NCBI GenBank assembly: GCA_963742035.1 | Contig: CAVUKH010000007.1 | Location: 620,001-684,000 of the forward strand | Direction: 5' to 3' | Length of the DNA stretch: 64,000 nucleotides | Source: Bog-473 sp963742035 | Lineage (GTDB): Bacteria > Actinomycetota > Acidimicrobiia > Acidimicrobiales > RAAP-2 | Shown: positions 27,813 to 36,207 of the stretch, piece by piece | Layout of the letters: every line of letters begins with the position of its first letter | Numbering within the stretch: the stretch's first letter is position 1 | Program-made: the position numbers and the translations under genes | Notes under the pieces: generated by a model | What the model saw: the letters and a program-made list of their open reading frames with translations, nothing else | Told to the model about the DNA's origin: nothing | Databases searched by the model: none

Positions 27813-29080
27813 GTGGCCGTGACGACGTGGACCTCTTTTTTGCCTTTGCGGAGGACGAGATACCGGTCGTGCAGCAAATCGCCGCGCCCGAAGGTTCGCC
27901 CGTCATCGATCTGCCGGACGTTGTTGACGTAGACGCCGCCCTGTCCGACGGTGCGGCGCGCTTCCTTCTTGGACGTGACCAAGCCGGTGCGCTCGAGAAG
28001 GTCGACGAGGGAGAGGCTTTCGAGAAGATCCGACCTCGGGACACTCGTGCTGGGCGCATCCTCGGTGACGGCCAGCAGCATGCTCTCGCTGAGGCCTGCA
28101 ATCTCCACACCGAAGAGTGCGGTCGAGGCCTCTTCGCATTTGGCCACCTCGGCTTCACCGTGGACGAGCCCGGTCACGGCCCGGGCCAACGCCCTCTGCG
28201 CCTCCCGCCGCTGTGGCTGCTCGGCCGTCACGTTGTCGAGCTCGGTGATCTCGTCGTGCTCCAGAAAAGTCAAGAACCGCAACAGCTCGCCCACCTGCTC
28301 GTCGGGTGTGTTGAGGAAGAACTGGTACATGGCGAAGGGGCTGGTCCGCGCGGGGTCCAGCCAGACAGTGCCCGACTCGGTCTTGCCGTACTTCGTCCCA
28401 TCCGGCTTCACGATGAGTGGCGTCGTGAAGCCCCATACCTCGTCGCCGCAAACCCGGCGGATGTAGTCGACGCCCATGGTGATGTTGCCCCACTGGTCGC
28501 TTCCACCGAACTGCACGTCGCAGCCGTGGTCGAGATGCAGCCGCAGGAAGTCGTAGGCCTGCAACAACATGTAGCTGAACTCCGTGTAGGTGATCCCCTG
28601 ATCCGGGCGGTCGAACCGGCTCTTGACCGACTCCTTGGTCACCATCTGGTTGACCGTGAAGTGCTTGCCCACGTCACGCAGGTATTCGAGCGTCGAGAGC
28701 GACCCGAGCCAGTCCGCGTTGTTGAGCAGCAAGGCGCGGCCGTCGTCGAGATTGAGGAACTGGCCCAGCTGGGGTCGGATGCCCTCCAGGTAGCCCTCGA
28801 TCGTCCGCAGACTGAGCAGTTGGCGCTCGGCCTCCTTGCCCCCAGGGTCACCGATCATGCCCGTGCCGCCGCCGGCCAGGGAGATGGCCCGGTGGCCGGC
28901 CTCCTGGAACCGGCGCAGCGTGCAGAGTTGCATGAGGTTGCCCACGTGGAGGCTGTCGGCCGACGGATCGAACCCCGCGTAGACCGTGAGCCCGGGCTGG
29001 TCGAAGCGCTTCGGGAGATCCGTGTCCGTCATTTGGTGGATCAGGCCGCGGAAGGTGAGGTCCTCCGAGAGCGTGGGCAT
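27809..29080 (-). CDS. tyrS: Tyrosyl-tRNA synthetase
   Basis: Charges tRNA-Tyr. 423 residues. Class I signatures: HVGN (HIGH equivalent) in SADSLHVGNLMQL and KYGKTESG (KMSKS equivalent); tyrosine pocket YTEFSYMLLQAYD and QFGGSDQWGNI. A C-terminal S4 RNA-binding domain is present (GLVTSKKEARRTVGQGGVYVNN). ATG 29080 fits the family start. Confidence 0.97.
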   Translation of the reverse strand: MPTLSEDLTFRGLIHQMTDTDLPKRFDQPGLTVYAGFDPSADSLHVGNLMQLCTLRRFQEAGHRAISLAGGGTGMIGDPGGKEAERQLLSLRTIEGYLEGIRPQLGQFLNLDDGRALLLNNADWLGSLSTLEYLRDVGKHFTVNQMVTKESVKSRFDRPDQGITYTEFSYMLLQAYDFLRLHLDHGCDVQFGGSDQWGNITMGVDYIRRVCGDEVWGFTTPLIVKPDGTKYGKTESGTVWLDPARTSPFAMYQFFLNTPDEQVGELLRFLTFLEHDEITELDNVTAEQPQRREAQRALARAVTGLVHGEAEVAKCEEASTALFGVEIAGLSESMLLAVTEDAPSTSVPRSDLLESLSLVDLLERTGLVTSKKEARRTVGQGGVYVNNVRQIDDGRTFGRGDLLHDRYLVLRKGKKEVHVVTAT

Positions 29081-29160
29081 GCCTCGACTTTGCCATACGC
29101 AGGTAGGTTGAATGGCCGCATGGGTCACCGACGGGCTTCTCGAGCTGACCGGAGGCGCCC

Positions 29161-30597
29161 GTGACCGGCAGGGGAAACGGGACGCTCGCGCTCCCGATGT
29201 CCGGCACCTTGCCGCCCGACCTTCAGGGAACCCTGTTCCGGGTGGGGCCGGCGCGGCCGTGGGGGTCCGTCGTCGGTGCCGGCGCGCCTGTCGACGGAGG
29301 TCCGGTCGAGGGAGGCGACGATGGTGGTGCTGATGCCGGCAACCCGGAAGGCGCGGCGGGTGCCGACGCCGCTGCCGGCGCTCTCCATGCCATTGAGATC
29401 CGGGACGGCCAGGCGGTCTGGTATCTGCGCCAGGAGACAGAGGCCGATGCCGGAGTCTTCTGGCACGCCGGATCGCTCCTCGCCCTGCCCGAGGCCGGGA
29501 TCCCGTTGCAGTACTCGCGGTTTCTGGAGCCGGAGGATTTCGGTGGCGGGTTGACCGTGCCGATCGCATCGCACGTCCACCGCGTGGCGGTCGACGGCAG
29601 CCGCGTCCTGTTCGGGGTGGACGGTGGGGGCGGGAGCGATGGCGATGGCGATCGCGATGGCGATGGCATCTTCCTGCGCATCGGTGAGTGGAACGCGGCC
29701 GGAGCTCTGCAGTCGGCCCGATCGGTGGAGTTGGAACGGGAGACCTGGCAGCACGACATCGGTGTCACGGCGGAACACGTGGTGTTCATCGAGTCGCCGA
29801 CGACCCGTCTCACAGACCGCCACGGCGGTGCCGGCGCGGTCCCGTTCGGATGGGTGCCGGGCGCGGCGGGGTGGATCGGTGTGGTGCCACGGAGTGGTCA
29901 GGGATCGAACGGCGTGCAGTGGATCCGACTCGACCCTTGCTTGGTGACGCACGTGCTCGGGGCGTCCGATGCACCCGACGGGTCCATCGTCCTCTTTGTC
30001 TGTTGCTACGGCGTCCCCGAGGCAGGGCAGCCCGTAGACCTTTCGGTCTCGGTCGTCGGTCCGGCCGGCCTCGCACTCTCGGGAATCGGAGGGACGCTCG
30101 GTGTGCTGGAGCGGTGGCGCATTGTGGGCGATCGGGTCGAGCGCACACAGGTCGATGAGCGCTTCGTCGAGTATCCACGGATCGATGCGTGGTGCGAAGG
30201 TGGTCCCTTTCGGTACGGCTATTCCCTCGAGACCGCCTGGGAGGAGATGCCACCCTCGTGGGGCACGGGAACGCGCCATCCCGACCGTTGGACCAGGGAG
30301 GCCTCCCCGGTCGGCTTGCTGAAGGTCGATTTCGTCCGGGACGAGGTCGCAGCCTGGAGCCCGGGGGCCGGGCGGACACCCGGCGAGCCATTGTTCGTTC
30401 GTGCCGTGGACGGGCACGACGACAACGAGGGCTGGCTGCTCACCTTTGTCGACGATGCCAACCGTGGCGGGAGCGACATTTATGTCCTCGATGCCTCCTC
30501 ACTGGGCCGGCGCCGTCCGGAAGCGGTGATCCATCTCCCGGCGCGATTGCCAGTACGCAGTCACGGAGAGTGGGTGCCGGCGGACCGCTATCGGTGA
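29161..30597 (+). CDS. Carotenoid cleavage oxygenase (RPE65 family)
   Basis: Non-haem iron oxygenase that splits carotenoids or related polyenes/stilbenes. 478 residues. N-terminal LPPDLQGTLFRVGPARPW is diagnostic; four iron-binding His candidates are in SHVHRVA, WQHDIGVT, VTHVLGA and the C-terminal RSHGEWVP, with DDNEGWLLTFVDD before the last. Two low-complexity insertions (around residues 40-70 and a Asp-Gly stretch near 160) are unusual for the family. GTG 29161 has GGAGG five bases upstream; a TAGGTT at 29104-29109 may be its -10. Cofactor-producing neighbours (carotenoid genes) are not in the window. Confidence 0.85.
   Translation: MTGRGNGTLALPMSGTLPPDLQGTLFRVGPARPWGSVVGAGAPVDGGPVEGGDDGGADAGNPEGAAGADAAAGALHAIEIRDGQAVWYLRQETEADAGVFWHAGSLLALPEAGIPLQYSRFLEPEDFGGGLTVPIASHVHRVAVDGSRVLFGVDGGGGSDGDGDRDGDGIFLRIGEWNAAGALQSARSVELERETWQHDIGVTAEHVVFIESPTTRLTDRHGGAGAVPFGWVPGAAGWIGVVPRSGQGSNGVQWIRLDPCLVTHVLGASDAPDGSIVLFVCCYGVPEAGQPVDLSVSVVGPAGLALSGIGGTLGVLERWRIVGDRVERTQVDERFVEYPRIDAWCEGGPFRYGYSLETAWEEMPPSWGTGTRHPDRWTREASPVGLLKVDFVRDEVAAWSPGAGRTPGEPLFVRAVDGHDDNEGWLLTFVDDANRGGSDIYVLDASSLGRRRPEAVIHLPARLPVRSHGEWVPADRYR
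29638..29667 (+). repeat. GATGGC hexamer run in the carotenoid oxygenase gene
   Basis: Five units, four GATGGC and one GATCGC, encoding Asp-Gly/Asp-Arg dipeptides. Frame-neutral, located in a surface-loop-like low-complexity segment. The same hexamer occurs as six perfect units in menE. Confidence 0.85.
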
Positions 30598-30693
30598 CCG
30601 CCCCCGGGGGGTGCGAACGGCCCCTGCGGCGGTCTCCGGGTCTTGTGGGTCATTGTTGTACCGGGCGTCATACCGCGACCGTTCATCTTCCGC

Positions 30694-31881
30694 ATGGCAC
30701 CCGCCCTCCTCAAAGACGGACCCCGCCCCGGTTCGGTGTCGCGGCGGACCGACGCGCTCGTCTCGAGCGTCGCCCAGCACCACCGGGCGATCTCCGCGCA
30801 TCAAAGTCAACTCCTGGCGGCGGTGGCCGAACTCGACCGGCGACGGGCCTGGCGGGTGGACGGCGCCACCTCCATGGTGGCCTGGCTCGTTCAACGGTGC
30901 GCCGTCTCGGCCGCCACCGCGCGCGAATGGGTGACGGCAGCGGCCAAACTCCCCTCTTTGCCCAAGATCGCCGATGCGCTGTCGCAGGGGAAGCTCTCGT
31001 TCGATCAGGTGAAGCCACTCGTCGAAGTGGCCAAGCCCGAGTCGGACGCCCGGTTGGCCGAACAGGCCACGCACTGGTCGGCCAAGCAGGTCCGGGAGCT
31101 CGCGCTCGCCTCGCGGAACCAGTCCGATGAAAGGTCGACCGGTTTCTACGCCCGGCGCTTCCTCCGCTTCGACGATCGACGCCGAACGCTCACGGGCACC
31201 CTTCCGGAGGAGCAGTACCTCGTCGTGAAGAGGTCGCTCATCGCCCGTGCCACGCGACACGGACGTGATCGCACTCCGTTCGACCAACGCATGGCGGACG
31301 CCTTGTTCTCCGTCTGCAAGGCCGATGTGACGGGAAGTGGAACCAGGCCCGAGGGTCTCCCCGGCTCGGCGCAGGCGGGCGGCGCGCGACGCAACCGCCC
31401 CACCGTCGTTGTCCACGCCGACATGACATTTCTGGCCGGAGCCGACGGCGGGGCCGAGCTCGACGTCTTGGGACCGGTATCGAGAGAAGTCGCCCGCCGG
31501 CTCGCCTGCGACGCCAAGATCCTGGTCTCGGCGGACGGGGTTGATGGCCGCAGCCTCAATCTCGGACGGACCCGGCGGGATCCCAGCGACGTGCAGCGGT
31601 TGGAGATCAGGCGCCGCGACAAGGGATGTCGCTTCCCCGGCTGCACGCACACCGAGTTCACGGATGTGCACCATGTCCGGCATTGGGTCGACGGCGGGCC
31701 CACGGATGTCGAGAACCTCGTGGAGCTGTGTGATCAGCATCATCGCTGCGTCCACGAGATGGGATGGACGATTTCGGGCAACGCCGATGTCGAGCTGACC
31801 TTCCAGGGTCCGACAGGGCGACGTTCCACCTCCACCCCTTCTCCGACTTCTACTGCAGCGCGAGACGGACCGCCTGGTTGA
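30694..31881 (+). CDS. DUF222/HNH endonuclease domain protein
   Basis: 395 residues. The N-terminal ~250 residues match the DUF222 layout common in actinobacteria (AAVAELDRRRAWRVDGATSMVAWL, LSQGKLSFDQVKPL); the C-terminal HNH nuclease has RDKGCRFPGCTHTEFTDVHHVRHWVDGGPTDVENLVELCDQHH-type metal and catalytic His/Asn/His residues. Members of this family occur in REP13E12-like elements, but I see no flanking repeats here. ATG 30694 chosen; GTG 30643 is an upstream alternative. Its 3' end overlaps menD by 32 bases tail-to-tail. Confidence 0.85.
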   Translation: MAPALLKDGPRPGSVSRRTDALVSSVAQHHRAISAHQSQLLAAVAELDRRRAWRVDGATSMVAWLVQRCAVSAATAREWVTAAAKLPSLPKIADALSQGKLSFDQVKPLVEVAKPESDARLAEQATHWSAKQVRELALASRNQSDERSTGFYARRFLRFDDRRRTLTGTLPEEQYLVVKRSLIARATRHGRDRTPFDQRMADALFSVCKADVTGSGTRPEGLPGSAQAGGARRNRPTVVVHADMTFLAGADGGAELDVLGPVSREVARRLACDAKILVSADGVDGRSLNLGRTRRDPSDVQRLEIRRRDKGCRFPGCTHTEFTDVHHVRHWVDGGPTDVENLVELCDQHHRCVHEMGWTISGNADVELTFQGPTGRRSTSTPSPTSTAARDGPPG

Positions 31882-33526
31882 TGGCATCGTGCAGCGCGAC
31901 ATTCTGCGCCCGGTCGGGTACCTTGACCCGGGCGAGGGCGGGCGTCGGCGCGGCCAAAGCCGACTCGAGCTGCGACAACGCCGAGACGTCGTGAACCGAC
32001 AGCCCGAATCCACGCGCAACCGCGCCGATGTCGCTGGTCGGAGGTGTGCCAAAGAGCTGCTCGAACCTCCCCGGCTCGACCGAGGTCGCCTGCGGCAGGA
32101 AGGAGAAGATTCCTCCCCCACCGTTGTCGAGCACGACGAACGTGCAGTCCGACTCGGGCAGGTTGACCAGTCCCGAGACGTCGTGCAGGAAGGTCAGGTC
32201 GCCCAGAAGCGCCACCGTGCGGGTGCCCTCTCCGCTTCCGCTGCCCGACGCTGCGATTCCCAGCGCGGTCGACACCACGCCATCGATCCCGTTCACCCCT
32301 CGGTTGGCGAGAACTCGCGGTGCCACCGCGGTGGCTTCGGCGTACCACTCGAGATCCCGGATCGGCATGGAGGCCGCTACCAGGAGTGTCGCACCGGTCT
32401 CGGCCGCGTAACGGTGGACCACGCGGGCCACGAGGGGCTCGCTGAGTTCGGCACCCAGGACCTCGGCGATGGCGCCCTGCGCCTTCATTTCGCGCTCGCG
32501 CCACGAGTCGAGCCAGTGCGGATCCGACGGGGTCGCCGTCGCCGTGGCGTCGTCGAGCCACCGGTCGACTTCGTCGTGGTGGAATTCGGTCGCGACCCGC
32601 AGCGGATCGGCCCACCGCCGGAGGGGATCGACGACGACGACCCGTGCGCCGGCGGCGGACGCGTTCGAAACGTAGGACCCGAGGGCCCGGGAGAGCCAGG
32701 GGGCGCCGAGCAGCACGACGCACTCGGGGAGTGGAGGCTCCGTGCGGACGATGGCGTCGGCAGCGGCGATCGCCCCCTCCACCCGGCCGCCCGAGAGCGG
32801 ATCGGCCAGGACAGGCCAGCCCAATCGGTCGGCCAGCGCGCCCACGCGGGCGGCGTCGGCCCGCTGCGACCAAGGCCCTCCCGCAATAATCACTCCCCGC
32901 CCCCGTAGGGGTTCGAACTCGGTACCGGCGGCCCCGTCCGTCCCCCCGGCGCGGCGACTGATCACCTTCGGACCGTGGCGTGCCGGAAGGAGAGCCGGGA
33001 TCCCGGTCAGGGGTTCGCGGAACTCCAGATTGAGGTGCACCGGACCGGGGCCGTGCATACCGTCCAGTGCCTCTTCGAAGGCCCGGACGGCGAGCGGCCG
33101 CCAGGTCTCCTCCTGGCCTTCGGCAGGGACGCCCGGAGCGTACGACCAACGGGTCGCCGCGCCGAACAGGCCGTTCTGCTCAATGGACTGCGGTGCGCCG
33201 GTGTGATGCAGCTCGGGCGGTCGGTCCGCCGTGCAGACGATGAGCGGGACTCCGGCGTGGTACGCCTCGATCACGGCCGGATGCAGCTCGGCTGCGGCAG
33301 TGCCGCTCGTCACGCAGATGATGGAGGGCCTCCCGGTCGCCATCGCCAACCCCAAGGCGAAGAAGCCCGCACTGCGCTCGTCGAGGCGGACATGGATCCG
33401 CAGTCGCTCCGCCAGATGCAGGGCCAACGGCGTCGAGCGCGAGCCCGCGCAGATGACAGCGTCGGTGACGCCGAGGTGGACCCATTCGTTCACCAGGGTG
33501 GCGCTGAAGGTGGCCTGTACGCTCAT
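31850..33526 (-). CDS. menD: SEPHCHC synthase (menaquinone biosynthesis)
   Basis: ThDP-dependent addition of 2-oxoglutarate to isochorismate. 558 residues. N-terminal CAGSRSTPLALHLA and the E of RLDERSAGFFALGLA (ThDP activation), TSGTAAAELHPAVIEAYHAGVPLIVCTADRPPELH-type segment (residues ~77-112), and the ThDP-binding GDLTFLHDVSGL...DNGGGGIFSFL. Start at ATG 33526; GTG 33538 is possible. Only 5 bases separate this start from that of the divergent menH. Confidence 0.95.
   Translation of the reverse strand: MSVQATFSATLVNEWVHLGVTDAVICAGSRSTPLALHLAERLRIHVRLDERSAGFFALGLAMATGRPSIICVTSGTAAAELHPAVIEAYHAGVPLIVCTADRPPELHHTGAPQSIEQNGLFGAATRWSYAPGVPAEGQEETWRPLAVRAFEEALDGMHGPGPVHLNLEFREPLTGIPALLPARHGPKVISRRAGGTDGAAGTEFEPLRGRGVIIAGGPWSQRADAARVGALADRLGWPVLADPLSGGRVEGAIAAADAIVRTEPPLPECVVLLGAPWLSRALGSYVSNASAAGARVVVVDPLRRWADPLRVATEFHHDEVDRWLDDATATATPSDPHWLDSWREREMKAQGAIAEVLGAELSEPLVARVVHRYAAETGATLLVAASMPIRDLEWYAEATAVAPRVLANRGVNGIDGVVSTALGIAASGSGSGEGTRTVALLGDLTFLHDVSGLVNLPESDCTFVVLDNGGGGIFSFLPQATSVEPGRFEQLFGTPPTSDIGAVARGFGLSVHDVSALSQLESALAAPTPALARVKVPDRAQNVALHDAINQAVRLALQ
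33518..33523 (+). promoter_or_regulatory. -10 box for menH inside the start of menD
   Basis: TACGCT, 8 bases before GTG 33532. It lies within the first three menD codons, so the two genes cannot be independently mutated here. Confidence 0.5.
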
Positions 33527-33531
33527 GCGAC

Positions 33532-34317
33532 GTGCCACTCCATGTCGACGTGCGCGGCTCGGGCTCCCCGCTGGTCCTCTTGCACGGCTTCACCCAGACG
33601 GGTCGTCTCTGGGGGCGCTTCGGCGACCTGTTGGCCGAGTCGCACACGCTGCTCGCGATCGACCTTCCCGGACACGGCGACTCCGGGACGGTGCGTGCAG
33701 ACCTGCCGGCGGCGGCGGGTCTGGTCGCCGAAGCGGTGCGGTCCCAGGTCGGCGAGACACCGTGCGCCCTGCTCGGCTACTCGCTGGGTGCCCGCGTCGC
33801 GCTGCATGTAGTGCTGGGTGCCGATCTGCCGTTGCACGGCGTCGTTTTCATCGGTGTCACCGCAGGACTCGAGGACGCGGAGGAACGGGCACGTCGTCGC
33901 AGGTCCGACGACGCCATGGCCGATGAACTGGAGTCCTCCGGTGACGTCGTCCAATTCGTCGACTCCTGGCTGCGGGGACCCCTGTTCGAACGGCTCGCGT
34001 CCAGTGACGCGGCCCAACGCGCGGAACGACTCCGCAACACTGCGGACGGACTCGCCTCCAGCCTGCGCCTGTGCGGGACGGGCACGCAGGAGCCCTTGTG
34101 GGACCTGCTGCCGACACTCTCCCCTCCCGTCCTGGCCATGGCCGGGTCGGACGACACCCGCTTCGCCTCGCACGCGCTCCGCCTGACTCGACTGGTGCCG
34201 TCCGGCGTCGCGTCCTTGGTCCCGGGAGGGGGCCATGCCGTGCATCTGGCTCAGCCCGAACAGGCTGCCCGGATCGTGCGTCACTGGCTCGACGCGGTCG
34301 AGCCCAAGGTCACATGA
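33532..34317 (+). CDS. menH: Alpha/beta hydrolase, SHCHC synthase-like
   Basis: Eliminates pyruvate from SEPHCHC in menaquinone synthesis. 261 residues. Catalytic triad: nucleophile Ser in GYSLGARVAL, Asp in GSDDTRF, His in GGGHAVH; oxyanion-hole LHGFTQTG and DLPGHGDSG are as in MenH. Being next to menD supports the MenH role over a generic esterase. GTG start with a leaderless-type promoter. Confidence 0.85.
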   Translation: MPLHVDVRGSGSPLVLLHGFTQTGRLWGRFGDLLAESHTLLAIDLPGHGDSGTVRADLPAAAGLVAEAVRSQVGETPCALLGYSLGARVALHVVLGADLPLHGVVFIGVTAGLEDAEERARRRRSDDAMADELESSGDVVQFVDSWLRGPLFERLASSDAAQRAERLRNTADGLASSLRLCGTGTQEPLWDLLPTLSPPVLAMAGSDDTRFASHALRLTRLVPSGVASLVPGGGHAVHLAQPEQAARIVRHWLDAVEPKVT

Positions 34318-34336
34318 GGCGATGGCGGGGATCGCC

Positions 34337-35320
34337 TCACAGGACCAGCCCGATCGCCAAGAGCAACCCGGCCAGGATCTGCAGGCGCGACGTCGTCCCC
34401 AACATGGGAAGGAGGGCCCGGCCCTCATTGTCGCTGAGGGCCAGCCGCAGCGGTGCGATGGCCACCGGGAGCGCCAGCAACGCCAGGAGCGCCCAGGGTC
34501 GGTAGCTCGAGAGGACCCCGATGGAGAGCGCCACGCCCATCAGGGTGAAGCAGTAGAACAGGCCGGCCCGCCTCCGTCCGAGGCGAACCGCCAGCGTCTT
34601 CTTTCCCGACTCGGTGTCCGTCGCGATGTCGCGCAGATTGTTGGCTTGCAACAGCGCGGCGGCAAGCAGACCCACGGGCACCCCGGCCCAGAACAGGAAC
34701 CACCAGTCGTACTGGTAGGTGAAGAGATGCCCGGCCAGGGAGACGAGGAACGGTGCGTGCTGCACATAGGCCGAACCGGCCGTCGCCACAAGGCCGAAGA
34801 AGACGAACACGAAGAGCTCGCCAAAGCCCAGGTAGCCGTAGGGTCGTGGGCCCCCGGTGTACGCCCACCCTGCGATCCCGCAGACCAGGCCGAGCGGCAC
34901 CAGCCACCAGGTCACCCGGGCCGCCAGGCCGAGGCCGGCCAGTCCGGCGATGCCGAAGGCGATCAGGGCCGCGACCTTGACCTCCCGCACCGTGGCCAGC
35001 TTGCCCGCCACGAGCCGAACGGGACCGACCCGATGCTCGTCGGTCCCGCGCACCCCGTCCGCGTAGTCGTTCACGTAGTTGGTCCCGATCTGAATGCCGA
35101 GCGCCACGATCAACGCCAGGACCGCGTTCAGCCACGACACCTGGCGGTCGAAGCCGGCGCACACTGTCGCATGACAGGCCCCGGAGGTCTGGGGGGTCGT
35201 GACCACGACGCGTCCGCTCGAGAGGTAGCCCGCCGCCGTCCCGACCACGACCGGCACGATGGCGGCCGGAAGGGTGCGCGGGCGCGCACCCGCCACCCAC
35301 AACTTGAGGGGAGGGCTCAT
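34337..35320 (-). CDS. menA: 1,4-dihydroxy-2-naphthoate polyprenyltransferase
   Basis: Integral membrane UbiA-family prenyltransferase that attaches the isoprenoid tail to DHNA. 327 residues with about 8-9 hydrophobic segments. The two Asp-rich Mg/diphosphate motifs are NYVNDYADGVRGTDE and NNLRDIATDTESGKKT. A non-conserved insertion with two cysteines (SGACHATVCAGF) lies after the first membrane segment, in the first extracytoplasmic or cytoplasmic loop. ATGA overlap with menB. Confidence 0.94.
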   Translation of the reverse strand: MSPPLKLWVAGARPRTLPAAIVPVVVGTAAGYLSSGRVVVTTPQTSGACHATVCAGFDRQVSWLNAVLALIVALGIQIGTNYVNDYADGVRGTDEHRVGPVRLVAGKLATVREVKVAALIAFGIAGLAGLGLAARVTWWLVPLGLVCGIAGWAYTGGPRPYGYLGFGELFVFVFFGLVATAGSAYVQHAPFLVSLAGHLFTYQYDWWFLFWAGVPVGLLAAALLQANNLRDIATDTESGKKTLAVRLGRRRAGLFYCFTLMGVALSIGVLSSYRPWALLALLALPVAIAPLRLALSDNEGRALLPMLGTTSRLQILAGLLLAIGLVL

Positions 35321-36207
35321 GGGCGACGCGGGAACCGCGAGAAGTCCGGTGCTCTGTGCTCCACGAAGGCGTTCCGGCCCTCCTGCCCTTCCTCGGTCAT
35401 GTAGAAGAGCATGGTGGCGTCGCCCGCCAACTGCTGCACACCGGCCAGGCCGTCGTCGGCCGCGTTCATGCCCGCCTTGATCATGCGCAAGGCGATCGGA
35501 GAGAGCGTGAGCATCTGGCGGCACCAGGCCACGGTCTCACGTTCGAGATCGTCCAGCGGGACCACCGTGTTGACGAGTCCCCAGTCGAGGGCTTGCTCCG
35601 CGCCGTACTGACGGCAGAGGAACCACACCTCCTTCGCCCGCTTGAGCCCGATGGTGCGGGCGAGGATGGAGGAGCCGTAGCCTCCGTCGAAGCTCCCGAC
35701 CTTCGGGCCCGTCTGGCCGAATCGGGCGTTGTCCGCCGCGATGGAGATGTCGCAGACCAGGTGCAAGATGTGCCCGCCGCCGATGGCGTACCCGGCGATC
35801 ATGGCCACGATCGGCTTGGGGATCCGGCGCATCAGGATCTGGAGGTCGAGGACGTTGAGGCGGCCGATGCCGCGCTGGGCGACTTCGTCGTCACCGATGT
35901 AGCCGTCGTCGCCCCGGATCTTCTGATCGCCGCCCGAGCAGAAGGCGTCGGGACCTTCGCCGCAAAGGATGATGGCGCCCACGTCAGCGTCGTCGCGCGC
36001 CATGGTGAAGGCGTCGGTGAGCTCGAAGAGCGTCTGGGGGCGGAAGGCGTTCCGACGCTCCGGGCGGCAGATCGTCAGCTTTGCGATGCCCTCCGCCACG
36101 TCGTAGCGGATGTCCTGGAACGATCCGCTCGATTCCCATGCTGGGAGGGGAAGCGGGCGGAGGTCGTCGAGGGGATCATGAGGACTGCCTGTGACCACGG
36201 TCTGCAC
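35317..36207 (-). CDS. menB: 1,4-dihydroxy-2-naphthoyl-CoA synthase
   Basis: Crotonase-family ring closure of o-succinylbenzoyl-CoA. 296 residues. CoA-binding RPERRNAFRPQT, oxyanion-hole FCSGGDQ, YAIGGGHILHLVCD and the SFDGGYGSSILAR segment with the MenB-specific Asp. GTG 36207 is preceded at 8 bases by TAGCGT (leaderless type); GTG 36198 is an alternative. The 5' end overlaps the divergent menE by 30 bases. Confidence 0.95.
   Translation of the reverse strand: MQTVVTGSPHDPLDDLRPLPLPAWESSGSFQDIRYDVAEGIAKLTICRPERRNAFRPQTLFELTDAFTMARDDADVGAIILCGEGPDAFCSGGDQKIRGDDGYIGDDEVAQRGIGRLNVLDLQILMRRIPKPIVAMIAGYAIGGGHILHLVCDISIAADNARFGQTGPKVGSFDGGYGSSILARTIGLKRAKEVWFLCRQYGAEQALDWGLVNTVVPLDDLERETVAWCRQMLTLSPIALRMIKAGMNAADDGLAGVQQLAGDATMLFYMTEEGQEGRNAFVEHRAPDFSRFPRRP

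Noticed and set aside
29125..30417. Minus-strand frame antisense to the carotenoid oxygenase gene.
   Set aside because: The plus-strand protein has the four iron-ligand histidines and the LQGTLFRVGP signature; the antisense frame has none.
30694..31881. DUF222-HNH gene as a mobile element.
   Set aside because: No flanking terminal or direct repeats, no integrase or transposase nearby, and composition like its neighbours.
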